This document shows, piece by piece, positions 45,583-54,563 of a DNA stretch of 64,000 bases; within the stretch, counting starts at the first letter, position 1, and every line of letters begins with the position of its first letter. The DNA is from UBA7359 sp963976795 (GTDB taxonomy: Bacteria > Pseudomonadota > Gammaproteobacteria > Eutrophobiales > Eutrophobiaceae), in NCBI GenBank assembly GCA_963976795.1, contig CAXBLT010000005.1, positions 133,847 through 197,846 of the forward strand, read 5' to 3'. The notes beneath the pieces were generated by a model. It was given only the letters and a program-made list of their open reading frames with translations, searched no databases and was not told the DNA's origin. A program made the translations under genes and the position numbers.

Positions 45583-45711
45583 TTAATGTGTGTTTAGCCA
45601 ATCGATACCCGAGTTATAACCCGTAGATACGTCACTCCATTCAACTGATCTGCCGTCCGCCGCTACTTGCCAATAGGGAAGTTGCGCGGGATTGGTAAAT
45701 ACTTCCTCCAT
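45583..45711 (-). CDS. Very small hypothetical ORF, not recognised
   Basis: 42 residues starting MEEVFTNPAQLPYW and ending SGIDWLNTH; Trp- and Asn-rich with protein-like composition and a GGAGG-containing start region. It overlaps the extended frame of the next small ORF. It could be a tiny protein or a C-terminal fragment of a lost gene. No family recognised. Confidence 0.3.
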   Translation of the reverse strand: MEEVFTNPAQLPYWQVAADGRSVEWSDVSTGYNSGIDWLNTH

Positions 45712-45812
45712 TATGATGGCAAGGACCAAGTCCTAATTGTTTGCGGGCCATTTTTATAGACATTGTGTCGGTACGATCATGCCTGCACCAATGACAGAAA
45801 GCGCCATATTAG

Positions 45813-46247
45813 TTAATCTGGCAGCGGCCTTGCATTATTATCGTCAACCGTCTGCATATCACTTAACAAGCGCCCTTCGCCCACTTTTATCTCATGACAT
45901 ATCACATCGTAGACTTCACTATGAAATACGATTTGATAGTGGCAACAACTATCAAGATGAGTAGGATCAAACTGTTGCTTCCAGGGTGAATCATTAATTT
46001 CAAAGATTGCAGCGGCCGAGTCTTTCGTTATCAAAACATTACCATGCACTTCTTCGGTCGTCATCGAAAATGCTTCGACGCCGATGAGTTTCAGATGCTT
46101 AATATTATCTTCATTGTCTGCATCTTCAGGATTCAAATATTCAAAACCCTTTAATATGACTCCACCATGCGACCAAATAACGCGTTCTAATCCTGGGCCT
46201 TTACCATCATGGTGAAACTCTTCTGCTAATAATGTTGTTGTTTTCAT
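45813..46247 (-). CDS. Hypothetical protein, not recognised
   Basis: 144 residues, acidic, no signal peptide or membrane helix. It has several short hydrophobic beta-like strands (ERVIWSHGGVILKGF, HYQIVFHSEVYDVICHEI) and a pair of Cys in DSCCHY. Its start and full open frame look like a real gene. It stands alone between rsmI and the two smaller ORFs, all on the minus strand. The composition recalls small immunity- or DUF-type proteins, but I cannot name a family. Confidence 0.5.
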   Translation of the reverse strand: MKTTTLLAEEFHHDGKGPGLERVIWSHGGVILKGFEYLNPEDADNEDNIKHLKLIGVEAFSMTTEEVHGNVLITKDSAAAIFEINDSPWKQQFDPTHLDSCCHYQIVFHSEVYDVICHEIKVGEGRLLSDMQTVDDNNARPLPD

Positions 46248-46378
46248 TTTAAGACATCTATCCGTTGCTATTGTGAATTGATAATTAAGTTGTTAATTCT
46301 GATACTAATCGTGTAAAGGCAGTTTATCATGCCAAGGAATAGAGAAAAACGGACATTATTTGAATTGAACAGCTCGAT

Positions 46379-47248
46379 TTAGCTTTTAGACCTATTGTCA
46401 CTGGCTCCAAGCGCCATTTGGTAGACTTCATTCTTTTTCTTGCCGGTGATCTTTGAGGTTAACCCGGCAGCATCTTTTGGCGGGAGTTTTTCGGAAAGAA
46501 TTTGGTTAATGCGGAGCACTTCAGCATCGGAGATAGAAATCTCTTGAGCACCCTCAACGATAATAACAAATTCGCCTTTTATTTTTATCTCTTCGTTCAT
46601 CAATTTTTCATTAATCACGGATAAATAATCGCGCACAATTTGTTCATACTGTTTAGTGAGTTCACGAGCAATTGTTGCACGTCTTTCAGACCCAAAAACA
46701 TCTCGCATATCTTGTACAGCCTCACATATACGATGCGGCGCTTCGTAGAAGATCAGCGTTCGTGATTCAGATACCAACTGTTGTAAGTATTTTTTTCGTG
46801 CCTCTGTCTTCGCTGGCAAGTAGCCTTCAAAAATAAATTTACTAGTAGGCAACCCGGAGGCAGATAAAGCCGTTATGACTGCGGACGGTCCCGGGATAGG
46901 AACAACCTTTATCCCGTTGTCATGCGCTGCTGTGACTAACTTATAACCAGGGTCATTAATTAAAGGAGTGCCCGCATCTGAGATTAAAGCAATGGATTCA
47001 CCTTCGATTATTTGTTGTATTAGCTGTGCGGTGAATTGTGCTTCATTGTGCTCATGGTAGGCCTTTACTTTGGTCTTGATAGCAAATCGTTCCAACAAGA
47101 TTTTACTATGCCGTGTATCTTCCGCAGCAATTAAATCAGATTGCTTCAGAACCTCAATTGCACGTTCAGAAATATCACCCAGATTACCAATGGGCGTGGC
47201 TACAATATATAAATAACCTGACAAAGTTTGCTCCTGAACGCTGTTCAA
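46379..47248 (-). CDS. rsmI: 16S rRNA 2'-O-ribose C1402 methyltransferase RsmI
   Basis: SAM-dependent 2'-O methylation of C1402, the same nucleotide that RsmH methylates on the base. The 289 residues have YIVATPIGNLGDIS, AAEDTRHSKILL, SDAGTPLINDPGY, PIPGPSAVITALSASGLP and YEAPHRI of the tetrapyrrole-methylase fold. Divergent from lpoA, the arrangement of E. coli (rsmI/lpoA). Confidence 0.97.
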   Translation of the reverse strand: MNSVQEQTLSGYLYIVATPIGNLGDISERAIEVLKQSDLIAAEDTRHSKILLERFAIKTKVKAYHEHNEAQFTAQLIQQIIEGESIALISDAGTPLINDPGYKLVTAAHDNGIKVVPIPGPSAVITALSASGLPTSKFIFEGYLPAKTEARKKYLQQLVSESRTLIFYEAPHRICEAVQDMRDVFGSERRATIARELTKQYEQIVRDYLSVINEKLMNEEIKIKGEFVIIVEGAQEISISDAEVLRINQILSEKLPPKDAAGLTSKITGKKKNEVYQMALGASDNRSKS

Positions 47249-47458
47249 ATTTGAGTGTCGTAATTATTTGTTACCCGGATAATTTACCAGTGAGTCGTGA
47301 TGATTGTATCGAATACCAAAGCCAGCGAAGGCACGCTTCGCGATCCCAGCCAAAATTACACGTATAGTATGAGGATACTTAAACAATATAACACGACAAC
47401 TTGAATTATTATTGAGTGCCCTGATGAAATATTCGAGTTTATGTTACACAATATACCT

Positions 47459-49294
47459 ATGCGACTTTTAATAATTTTACTTTTTTCATTGGGTTTATTA
47501 ACTGCCTGTGGGCCTACCAAGCAAGCAAGCACTCAGGTTCAGGTCGATCCTGAAGAAAGTGCTCGTTCTTTAATGCAGTCACGGGACTATTCCGCTGCAG
47601 CACTTGAATACCTGTCTCTCGCTGCAAATGATAAACAGAATGCAACGGTCTACAGCTTGAAGGCTGCGGCCGCCTATGTCGAAGCCGGCAATTACGCCGA
47701 GGCTCAAAAGACCCTAGGTAATATCACTGTTGCAGAAAATGATTCACTACAAAATATTAGAATGAAAATCCTCAATGCCCGCCTCGAACTGGAGTTTGGG
47801 CGACCGGGTAAAGCATTGAGTCTGCTCAATGAGTTATCTGAATCGAATATCCCACAAAACTTGAGAGTGTCTTTTCATAATATCCGCGCTAAAACCTATC
47901 TAGCTCATGGGGATTACATTAAAACTGCATCAGAATACCTTCTCTTATCAAAATACCTGAATACGCCAACAGAGATAGACCAAAATAATCGTTCACTTTG
48001 GAAAGTCCTTGAGTCAATATCGGCATTAGATATTGATGACTTACGGATCACAGCCCCAGACGAATTAACCAGTTGGTTCGAACTAGCCTCGCTCTATCAA
48101 ACATACCGTTATCAACCAGCCAGACTAAGCAATGCCATTGATAGTTGGGTACAACGTTACCCCGGTCATCCAGCATATTCTTCTATCGCTCAAGAACTGA
48201 TTGAAAAAAGCAAACAATTTGTTAATCGACCAGCAAAAATTGGCTTGCTATTGCCTTTATCCGGTAAGTTCGAGAAATCGTCCACAGCAATACGTGATGG
48301 ATTTTTGGCCGCTTGGTATATGGATGGGCAAGAAAAATCTGATATTGAGATCTATGACGCAAATTCCCGGAATATTATCGAGGCTTATCAACAAGCTGTA
48401 AGCGACGGCGTTGATTATGTCGTCGGTCCATTAGAAAAAGAAGCCATAAATCAATTGGCTGATCTGGGTGATCTCCCCATCCAGATCCTGGCACTCAATC
48501 GTCAGGATTCAAATTATAGTGAGCAGACTAATGACAAACTCATTCAGTTTGGCCTGTCACCTGAAGATGAAGCCGCTCAGGTGGCAGAAATTGCGATGTC
48601 CGACGGCCATCGATTAGCATTAGTAATGACTCCTGGTAATCCTTGGGGTGATCGTATTGCAGAGGCTTTCATGTCGCGCTGGATCGAACTGGGTGGCGGC
48701 GTATTGGAACGCGCTATCTTTCAAAGCAACTCAAAAGATTTTGGTTCGCCGGTTGAGACACTGTTAAATATTGATAGCAGTAAAAAACGTGGTCGAGATC
48801 TTCGCAACAAACTCAACATAAAAATAAATAATGTTGAGCGGCGGCGCGAAGATGCGGATTTCATATTCACCACGGCAGTCCCGGGAGATGCTCATCAACT
48901 GTTTCCCCAGTTTCGCTTTCACCGTGCTGGTGATTTACCCGTCTATTCAACCTCACACATCTTCACCGGTATTTTTGATGCCGCCAGAGACATCGATTTA
49001 AATGATGTTATGTTTATTGATATGCCTTGGATACTGGATACATCACGGCAACTTTCAATTATTCAGGACTCACTTAATCGGAACTGGTCACAAGAAAGAT
49101 CTCAATATAGGCGTCTCTACGCATTAGGTATCGATGCGTATCACTTGATCCCGGAAATAAGTCGTCTAAGTGCAGAAAAAAATACTTTCCTGAGCGGCGA
49201 AACTGGTGACCTGAGTATAACACCAGCTAATATTGTCAAGCGTAAACTACGCCGCGCTCAATTTGTTGAAGGGAAACCTGTCTTACTGAATTGA
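47459..49294 (+). CDS. lpoA: Outer membrane lipoprotein LpoA, activator of PBP1a
   Basis: Outer membrane lipoprotein that reaches through the periplasm to activate PBP1a. About 611 residues from ATG 47459, which opens directly with a signal peptide and lipobox LTAC (Cys17); the ATG at 47441 would add six residues. The N-terminal half is TPR-like, and the C-terminal half (from about 255, KIGLLLPLSGKFEKSSTAIRDGFLAAW) is a periplasmic-binding-protein fold. First gene of the lpoA-yraN-diaA-dolP run. Confidence 0.94.
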   Translation: MRLLIILLFSLGLLTACGPTKQASTQVQVDPEESARSLMQSRDYSAAALEYLSLAANDKQNATVYSLKAAAAYVEAGNYAEAQKTLGNITVAENDSLQNIRMKILNARLELEFGRPGKALSLLNELSESNIPQNLRVSFHNIRAKTYLAHGDYIKTASEYLLLSKYLNTPTEIDQNNRSLWKVLESISALDIDDLRITAPDELTSWFELASLYQTYRYQPARLSNAIDSWVQRYPGHPAYSSIAQELIEKSKQFVNRPAKIGLLLPLSGKFEKSSTAIRDGFLAAWYMDGQEKSDIEIYDANSRNIIEAYQQAVSDGVDYVVGPLEKEAINQLADLGDLPIQILALNRQDSNYSEQTNDKLIQFGLSPEDEAAQVAEIAMSDGHRLALVMTPGNPWGDRIAEAFMSRWIELGGGVLERAIFQSNSKDFGSPVETLLNIDSSKKRGRDLRNKLNIKINNVERRREDADFIFTTAVPGDAHQLFPQFRFHRAGDLPVYSTSHIFTGIFDAARDIDLNDVMFIDMPWILDTSRQLSIIQDSLNRNWSQERSQYRRLYALGIDAYHLIPEISRLSAEKNTFLSGETGDLSITPANIVKRKLRRAQFVEGKPVLLN

Positions 49295-49306
49295 TGAATA
49301 ACATGG

Positions 49307-49681
49307 ATGACAATTAAATCAAAACCGGCTAATCATACTGGTAAAATTGCTGAAGACATCGCAGCGCAGTATCTGGGCAATCAAGGTTTAAAGTTGATAG
49401 ACCAGAATTTTCATTGTCGCTTTGGCGAGATTGATCTGATTGGACTTGATAATGAAATACTAACCTTCTGTGAAGTGCGCTATCGAAAAAATGAGAAATA
49501 TTTAGCTGTTGTTGAAACAATTGATCAGCATAAATGTCAAAAGCTTATCATCACTAGTGAGTACTATTTAAACCAACATAAAAAGTATCGTTCATATCAA
49601 TGTCGTTATGATGTCATCGCCATTACTGGAGAGCTTAGTCAGCCGGCAATCGAGTGGATTAAAAATGCATTTCAGGCATAA
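49307..49681 (+). CDS. yraN: UPF0102 family protein YraN
   Basis: 124 residues with a restriction-endonuclease-like fold: GKIAEDIAAQYLGNQGLKLIDQNF, then FGEIDLIGLDNEILTFCEVRYR, which has the D-x(n)-E-x-R nuclease-like core. Function not established. Starts 12 bases after lpoA. Confidence 0.92.
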   Translation: MTIKSKPANHTGKIAEDIAAQYLGNQGLKLIDQNFHCRFGEIDLIGLDNEILTFCEVRYRKNEKYLAVVETIDQHKCQKLIITSEYYLNQHKKYRSYQCRYDVIAITGELSQPAIEWIKNAFQA

Positions 49682-49714
49682 TGACGACGATTTTTAGATA
49701 ACAGATTAACCCCA

Positions 49715-50308
49715 ATGGATGCAATTCAACGTGTAATAAACAATTTTAATGAGAGCATTCAGGTAAAAACTGAAGCTGTCGGCAAACTCGCGCCAATTAT
49801 TGCAGATGCCGCGGCAGCAATAGCTGATGCCCTGTTGAATGATCACAAGATTATGGCTTGTGGCAATGGCGGTTCTGCTGCCGATGCACAGCATTTTTCA
49901 GCAGAAATGCTGAATCGCTTTGAAATGGAGCGCCCTGGTTTACCTGCAATTGCGCTAACCACTGACTCTTCAACCTTGACCTCTATTGCTAACGACTACC
50001 AGTTTGCTGAGATCTATTCAAAACAAATTCGGGCACTGGGACAAGAGAATGATGTGCTACTGGCTATTAGCACCAGTGGCGAATCCCACAATATTGTTCA
50101 TGCTATCGATGCTGCCCATGATAGAAATATGGTTGTTATTGCCTTAACAGGGAGAGAGGGTGGTCAAATTGCCGATTTGATGAACGACAATGATTTTGAA
50201 ATACGTGTACCAACCTGGTCTACGGCACGAATACAGGAAGTTCATATTATGGTTATCCATTCGCTTTGTGATCTCGTAGACCTACAATTACTCGGACAGG
50301 ACGGATGA
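49715..50308 (+). CDS. diaA: SIS-domain protein DiaA (DnaA initiator-associating), GmhA-like
   Basis: 197 residues, one SIS phosphosugar-binding domain with CGNGGSAADAQHFSAEM, TTDSSTLTSIANDY and STSGESHNIV. The same fold serves sedoheptulose-7-phosphate isomerase GmhA and DiaA, which bridges DnaA molecules. Position between yraN and dolP favours DiaA. Sequence alone does not exclude an isomerase. Confidence 0.85.
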   Translation: MDAIQRVINNFNESIQVKTEAVGKLAPIIADAAAAIADALLNDHKIMACGNGGSAADAQHFSAEMLNRFEMERPGLPAIALTTDSSTLTSIANDYQFAEIYSKQIRALGQENDVLLAISTSGESHNIVHAIDAAHDRNMVVIALTGREGGQIADLMNDNDFEIRVPTWSTARIQEVHIMVIHSLCDLVDLQLLGQDG

Positions 50309-50309
50309 T

Positions 50310-50891
50310 ATGAAACACATTAAGTTACTACAGCTATTGATCCTATTATGTTTAATGCCTCACCTCTCGGGTTGTGCACTTGTCGCCGTCGGTGGTGCCG
50401 CGACAGCCGCGACAGTTGCCGTTGACAGAAGGACCCCCGGCACTCAACTCGAAGATCAAACAATCGAAGTAAAGGCAGGCCAGGCGCTCAACAGCGACCC
50501 TGAATTAAAAGAACAAGCACACTGGAATGTGACCAGTTATAACACGGTCGTGCTACTCACAGGTGAGACACCAACTGATGCCATGCGTCAAAAAGCATTA
50601 GAGCTAGTCAAGTCGGTTGATAAGGTCACCCACGTCTATAATGAAATTACCATTGCCGCTCCAAGTTCATTAGTGGCCAGAACCAGTGACTCCTATATAA
50701 CGACCAAAGTAAAAACAAAGATGTTTGCCAATAAAGAACTGACTGGCATTGAAATAAAAGTGGTTACTGAAAAAGGCGTCGTTTATCTAATGGGCATTGT
50801 TAATCGCGCCGAGGCAGAAGTAGCAACCGAGATTGCAAGACAAACAGGCGGCGTACAGAAAGTGGTAAAACTATTTCAGTACACTGACTAA
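50310..50891 (+). CDS. dolP: Outer membrane lipoprotein DolP (YraP), double BON domain
   Basis: 193 residues with lipobox LSGC (Cys22) and two BON domains (about 45-115 and 120-190; WNVTSYNTVVLLTGETP and IEIKVVTEKGVVYLMG). DolP binds phospholipid near the division site and supports BAM and envelope integrity. It begins one base after diaA. The + strand operon ends here, converging on the macro-domain remnant. Confidence 0.93.
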   Translation: MKHIKLLQLLILLCLMPHLSGCALVAVGGAATAATVAVDRRTPGTQLEDQTIEVKAGQALNSDPELKEQAHWNVTSYNTVVLLTGETPTDAMRQKALELVKSVDKVTHVYNEITIAAPSSLVARTSDSYITTKVKTKMFANKELTGIEIKVVTEKGVVYLMGIVNRAEAEVATEIARQTGGVQKVVKLFQYTD

Positions 50892-50895
50892 TAAA

Positions 50896-51252
50896 CTAAT
50901 CGAGAAGCCCGTGATAGATACCCGCATCCGCGGGAGAAAAACAACAGACATTAATACGCGTGAATGTGTTTTCATATTTTTTCAGCGCATTTAATGCAAT
51001 CTTTGTCGCAGGTTCTATAGGAAAACCATAAATGCCTGTACTAATTGCAGGAAAAGCAATTTCTTTAAAACCTTTTTTCACAGCAAGTATTAATGAGTTG
51101 CTATAGCAAAAGCGCAAGAACTTGGTTTCGTTTTGTGTACCACCCTCTCATACCGGACCAACAGTATGAATAATCCAATCTGCTGACAGATTAAAACCTG
51201 ATGCCAATTTCATCTGCCTCACCTCACAACCACCGAGTGTTTTATTAAACAT
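50896..51252 (-). pseudogene. Macro-domain (ADP-ribose-binding, YmdB-like) protein, N-terminus lost and nonsense mutation
   Basis: Minus-strand reading gives NKTLGGCEVRQMKLASGF and ADWIIHTVGPV, then TGA (51150-51148) where relatives have Trp, then EGGTQNE, followed by AFPAISTGIYGFP and a normal C-terminus. These are the second half of a macro domain that binds or hydrolyses ADP-ribose derivatives. The first 40-50 residues, with the NAAN motif, are missing upstream of 51252. The open piece is 51117-50896 (73 residues). Two independent lesions make function unlikely. Confidence 0.8.
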
Positions 51253-51338
51253 GAGTAATTCAGGATGAATTAACTACTCATCAAAAAGCATTTTTAGACA
51301 ACTAAAGTGTTAAAGTAAGCATCAAATTATTCCAGTAT

Positions 51339-53657
51339 ATGTCAGAAGTTATTATGTTTGATCATTCAGAAACCTTAAAAAGTTCATTGCTTAGCGCATT
51401 CAAAGATAAAGGCCCCGCCTATCAGCCCAGAACGCAATATCTTGATGATAATCAACAACCCATCCATATCAACCGTCTGATATTCGAGGATTCGCCCTAC
51501 CTCTTACAACACGCGCATAACCCAGTTGACTGGTTTCCCTGGGGTGATGAGGCATTTGCAAAAGCCAAAGCAGAAAATAAACCGGTGTTTTTATCGATCG
51601 GTTATTCAACCTGCCATTGGTGCCACGTCATGGAAGAAGAAAGTTTCGATAATGAAGAGATTGCAAAACACATGAATGAGTTTTTTATCTGCATCAAGGT
51701 TGATCGAGAATGTCACCCCGATGTTGATACCTACTACATGACTGCGGTAATGATGATGCAAGGGCATGGCGGCTGGCCAATGAGTAGCTTCTTAACGCCG
51801 GAGAGGAAACCTTTTTTTGGTGGTACTTACTATCAACCTGCTCAGTTTATTACCTTAATGAGCCGTGTCGATGAACTCTGGAATAATCAGTCTACTGAAA
51901 TTCTGAAACAGGCCGACTCCATAACTGCACAGGTCGCAGGTGCAATGCAAACCAAACGATCGCTTAATGAAATTGGTACTAATGTCATCGATATCACCGC
52001 GCAATCGATAATGAACCACCACGATGAGGTCAACGGCGGTTTCGGCCAAGCACCTAAATTTCCGAATGAACCCTACCTCTATTTCTTACTTGAATACGCA
52101 ATCTTGTCGGGCAAAGAAGATGATTTGAATGCAGTTATTAAAACGCTTCATATCCAAAGCTGCGGTGGTATTTATGATCAAATCGCCGGCGGCTTCCACC
52201 GTTATGCAACCGATCAAAACTGGTTGATTCCACATTTCGAAAAGATGCTCTACAACCAGGCAAATCTGTCCTATGTCTTTGCCCAAGCCCATACAATAAC
52301 AGGCGCAAAGGATTTCAAACGCGTCGCCTGTGAGACATTAGATTATGTTAATCATGAGATGACAAATGGAGACGGCAGCTTCTATTCCGCTACGGATGCT
52401 GATAGTGAAGGTGAAGAAGGTTTGTTCTTTATATGGGATAAATCGGAAATCGAGTCGTTATTAAAAGCTGATGCGGAAGAATTTATCAAACTCTATCAAG
52501 TGACAACAGCCGGTAATTTTGAAGGGAAGAATATACTTAATTTAAAACAAGCTATTGAAGACTATGCCAATGAAAATAATATCGATTATGTCGAACTGAT
52601 TGATCGGCTAGCGACTGGCAAAAAAACCTTGTGGGAAGCAAGAGAGAAACGTGTTCCACCACTGCGCGATGACAAAATTATTACTGCGTGGAATGCTATG
52701 ATGATCAGATCGTTTGCTTATGTCGGACAACAATTAAACCGACAAGACTATATCGATATCGCAATCCGAGCAGCCAAGGTTCTTATAGAGAAGAATAAAA
52801 CTGAAGACGGTCTACTAAGTCGCTCTAGTCTGGCAGGACAAGCCTCTATCCCTGCCTTACAGGAAGATTATGCCTATTTAGCAGAAGCGCTATTACAGAT
52901 CTACGATGCCACTCAAGATAGACAATGGCTGGATCATGCGGCAAAACTCTCTGATGTCATGATCGAATCTTTCTGGGATAAAGAAAACGGTGGTTTCTTC
53001 ATGGGTAGCCAAAGCAAAGACAATTTACTGCCTGCTTCACCAAAAGAAATTAATGACAATGCGACCTCATCAGGCAATTCAGTTGCGCTAAGAACACTAC
53101 AAAGACTAGCGAGACGAACCGGAGCAAAACAATATCAAGCTACCGCCCAACAATTAATCATGGCCTACTCACATGACATCACCCAACGTCCGTATATCTG
53201 TAGTTATATGATGTGCGGCATGCTAGAAATGTTTGTTGGTGAACAATCTCATCAACAATGGTGTGCCGATGGCAACATCCATATTTCAGCTAGTTGCAAT
53301 AAAGTTAAAGACAACTATAAATTGGTAATAACCATTACCATTGCTGAAGAATGGCATCTTAACCAGGTACCAGATGGCTTTGGTAATGACGTACCTGTCT
53401 CAGTACAAGCTATTAAGGGTTGGACAATTGATCATATACTTTACCCCGCATTCATAACTAAAACACTTGGTTTTCAAACAGAACCCGTTGATGTTTTTGA
53501 GGGGACGATCCAGATTACTGCAGATTTATCGAATGAAAATAAACCGCTTACCTTTCCTAAAAACCTGTTAAAACTAAAACTGGGACTACAAGTCTGCAAT
53601 GAGCAGGAATGCCTGGCGCCGGAGAGCGTAAACTGTGTTATACCTGTCCTTGACTAA
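51339..53657 (+). CDS. DUF255 thioredoxin-fold protein (YyaL/SSP411 type) with C-terminal DsbD-alpha-like domain
   Basis: 772 residues, no signal peptide. Residues about 45-205 are the DUF255 thioredoxin-like domain with DSPYLLQHAHNPVDW and CHWC (92-95). Residues about 210-645 form an (alpha/alpha)6 toroid like glycosyl hydrolases or N-acylglucosamine epimerases (FEKMLYNQANL, DDKIITAWNAMMI). The last ~120 residues (653-772) are beta-rich with EEWHLNQ and LGLQVCNEQECLAPE, resembling the N-terminal domain of DsbD. Usual members stop near 670-700 residues, so this is an extended form. Biochemical role of the family is unclear. Start ATG 51339 could also be 51354. Confidence 0.85.
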   Translation: MSEVIMFDHSETLKSSLLSAFKDKGPAYQPRTQYLDDNQQPIHINRLIFEDSPYLLQHAHNPVDWFPWGDEAFAKAKAENKPVFLSIGYSTCHWCHVMEEESFDNEEIAKHMNEFFICIKVDRECHPDVDTYYMTAVMMMQGHGGWPMSSFLTPERKPFFGGTYYQPAQFITLMSRVDELWNNQSTEILKQADSITAQVAGAMQTKRSLNEIGTNVIDITAQSIMNHHDEVNGGFGQAPKFPNEPYLYFLLEYAILSGKEDDLNAVIKTLHIQSCGGIYDQIAGGFHRYATDQNWLIPHFEKMLYNQANLSYVFAQAHTITGAKDFKRVACETLDYVNHEMTNGDGSFYSATDADSEGEEGLFFIWDKSEIESLLKADAEEFIKLYQVTTAGNFEGKNILNLKQAIEDYANENNIDYVELIDRLATGKKTLWEAREKRVPPLRDDKIITAWNAMMIRSFAYVGQQLNRQDYIDIAIRAAKVLIEKNKTEDGLLSRSSLAGQASIPALQEDYAYLAEALLQIYDATQDRQWLDHAAKLSDVMIESFWDKENGGFFMGSQSKDNLLPASPKEINDNATSSGNSVALRTLQRLARRTGAKQYQATAQQLIMAYSHDITQRPYICSYMMCGMLEMFVGEQSHQQWCADGNIHISASCNKVKDNYKLVITITIAEEWHLNQVPDGFGNDVPVSVQAIKGWTIDHILYPAFITKTLGFQTEPVDVFEGTIQITADLSNENKPLTFPKNLLKLKLGLQVCNEQECLAPESVNCVIPVLD

Positions 53658-53669
53658 GGGTAAGTTAAT

Positions 53670-54458
53670 TTAAACCGACATCATCTCCATCAATCTATTT
53701 AATCTCTGCGGTAGAACTCTTAAATCAAGACCTGTTTGATTAAGACATTTCTCCGCAAGGGTTTCCAGTGCTTCTGTTTCGGATAATCTAAAATTCGAGG
53801 CAAAGAGTATGGCGTTAAAATGATTCGGGACTTCTAGCAGAGAAATATTGTTAAAATGGGTTTTCATCGGTAACAATATATCCAGTATATCTTCTTCAGA
53901 TTCTGGCAAAAGATTTATCGCCAATACACCTTTATCATCAAGACAATTAAACAGGTTTTTATAAAAACTATCCTCGTATAAACAGGCAGGATGTTCTTCA
54001 TCATTAAAGATGTCACACAAGATAATATCGTACACCTCGTTTTCATTGACCAAGAATGTTTCTGCAGCGTCATTAACAATTTGACATCCCTGCCCTATGA
54101 AGAAAAACTCTTTAGCTAATTGGATTACTGATACAGATGACTCAAGCGAGGTTATCTCTACATCAGGCAACTTATCGATACAGAACCTTTCTATTGATCC
54201 GCAACCAAAACCTAAATTTAATAATTGCTTTGGCTTGGGACAAAACAATAAGGTTACTAGTAAGGCTTGTATATTGGGCAATAATATTTGGCTCGGAGAA
54301 TCCACAGCCATCAAGCCCTGTATTGAGTCACCACCAATCTGTAGCCAGCGGTAGTTTTTATACTCTCGGACCTCTATTAGTTGCTCGCCTACCCACTCTG
54401 AGTGCAGAACATGACTTTGTTCTGGAGACAAATCATAAATTTTTTCGAGTAAGGTCAT
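53670..54458 (-). CDS. Spermidine-synthase-like methyltransferase-fold protein
   Basis: 262 residues with a Rossmann domain: LLNLGFGCGSIERF (about 79-92), VEITSLESS with the acidic residue at the end of strand 2, and YDIILCDIFNDEEHPACLY like the catalytic loop of polyamine aminopropyltransferases. It is shorter than true SpeE and has no typical N-terminal beta domain, so the substrate cannot be assigned. Convergent with the DUF255 gene and divergent from rapA. Confidence 0.7.
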   Translation of the reverse strand: MTLLEKIYDLSPEQSHVLHSEWVGEQLIEVREYKNYRWLQIGGDSIQGLMAVDSPSQILLPNIQALLVTLLFCPKPKQLLNLGFGCGSIERFCIDKLPDVEITSLESSVSVIQLAKEFFFIGQGCQIVNDAAETFLVNENEVYDIILCDIFNDEEHPACLYEDSFYKNLFNCLDDKGVLAINLLPESEEDILDILLPMKTHFNNISLLEVPNHFNAILFASNFRLSETEALETLAEKCLNQTGLDLRVLPQRLNRLMEMMSV

Positions 54459-54563
54459 AATTTATTTTCATTACGATTATATAAACGCGCATTATATTAC
54501 CCAAATGTAACGTCGCCTGATAATATTCGCCCCATTTTAGTAATCTCATTACAGGTATAAATA

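Noticed and set aside
50920..50933. CCCGC/GCGGG hairpin just after dolP as a terminator
   Set aside because: No T-run on either side, only 5 pairs, and it lies in the macro-domain coding remnant.
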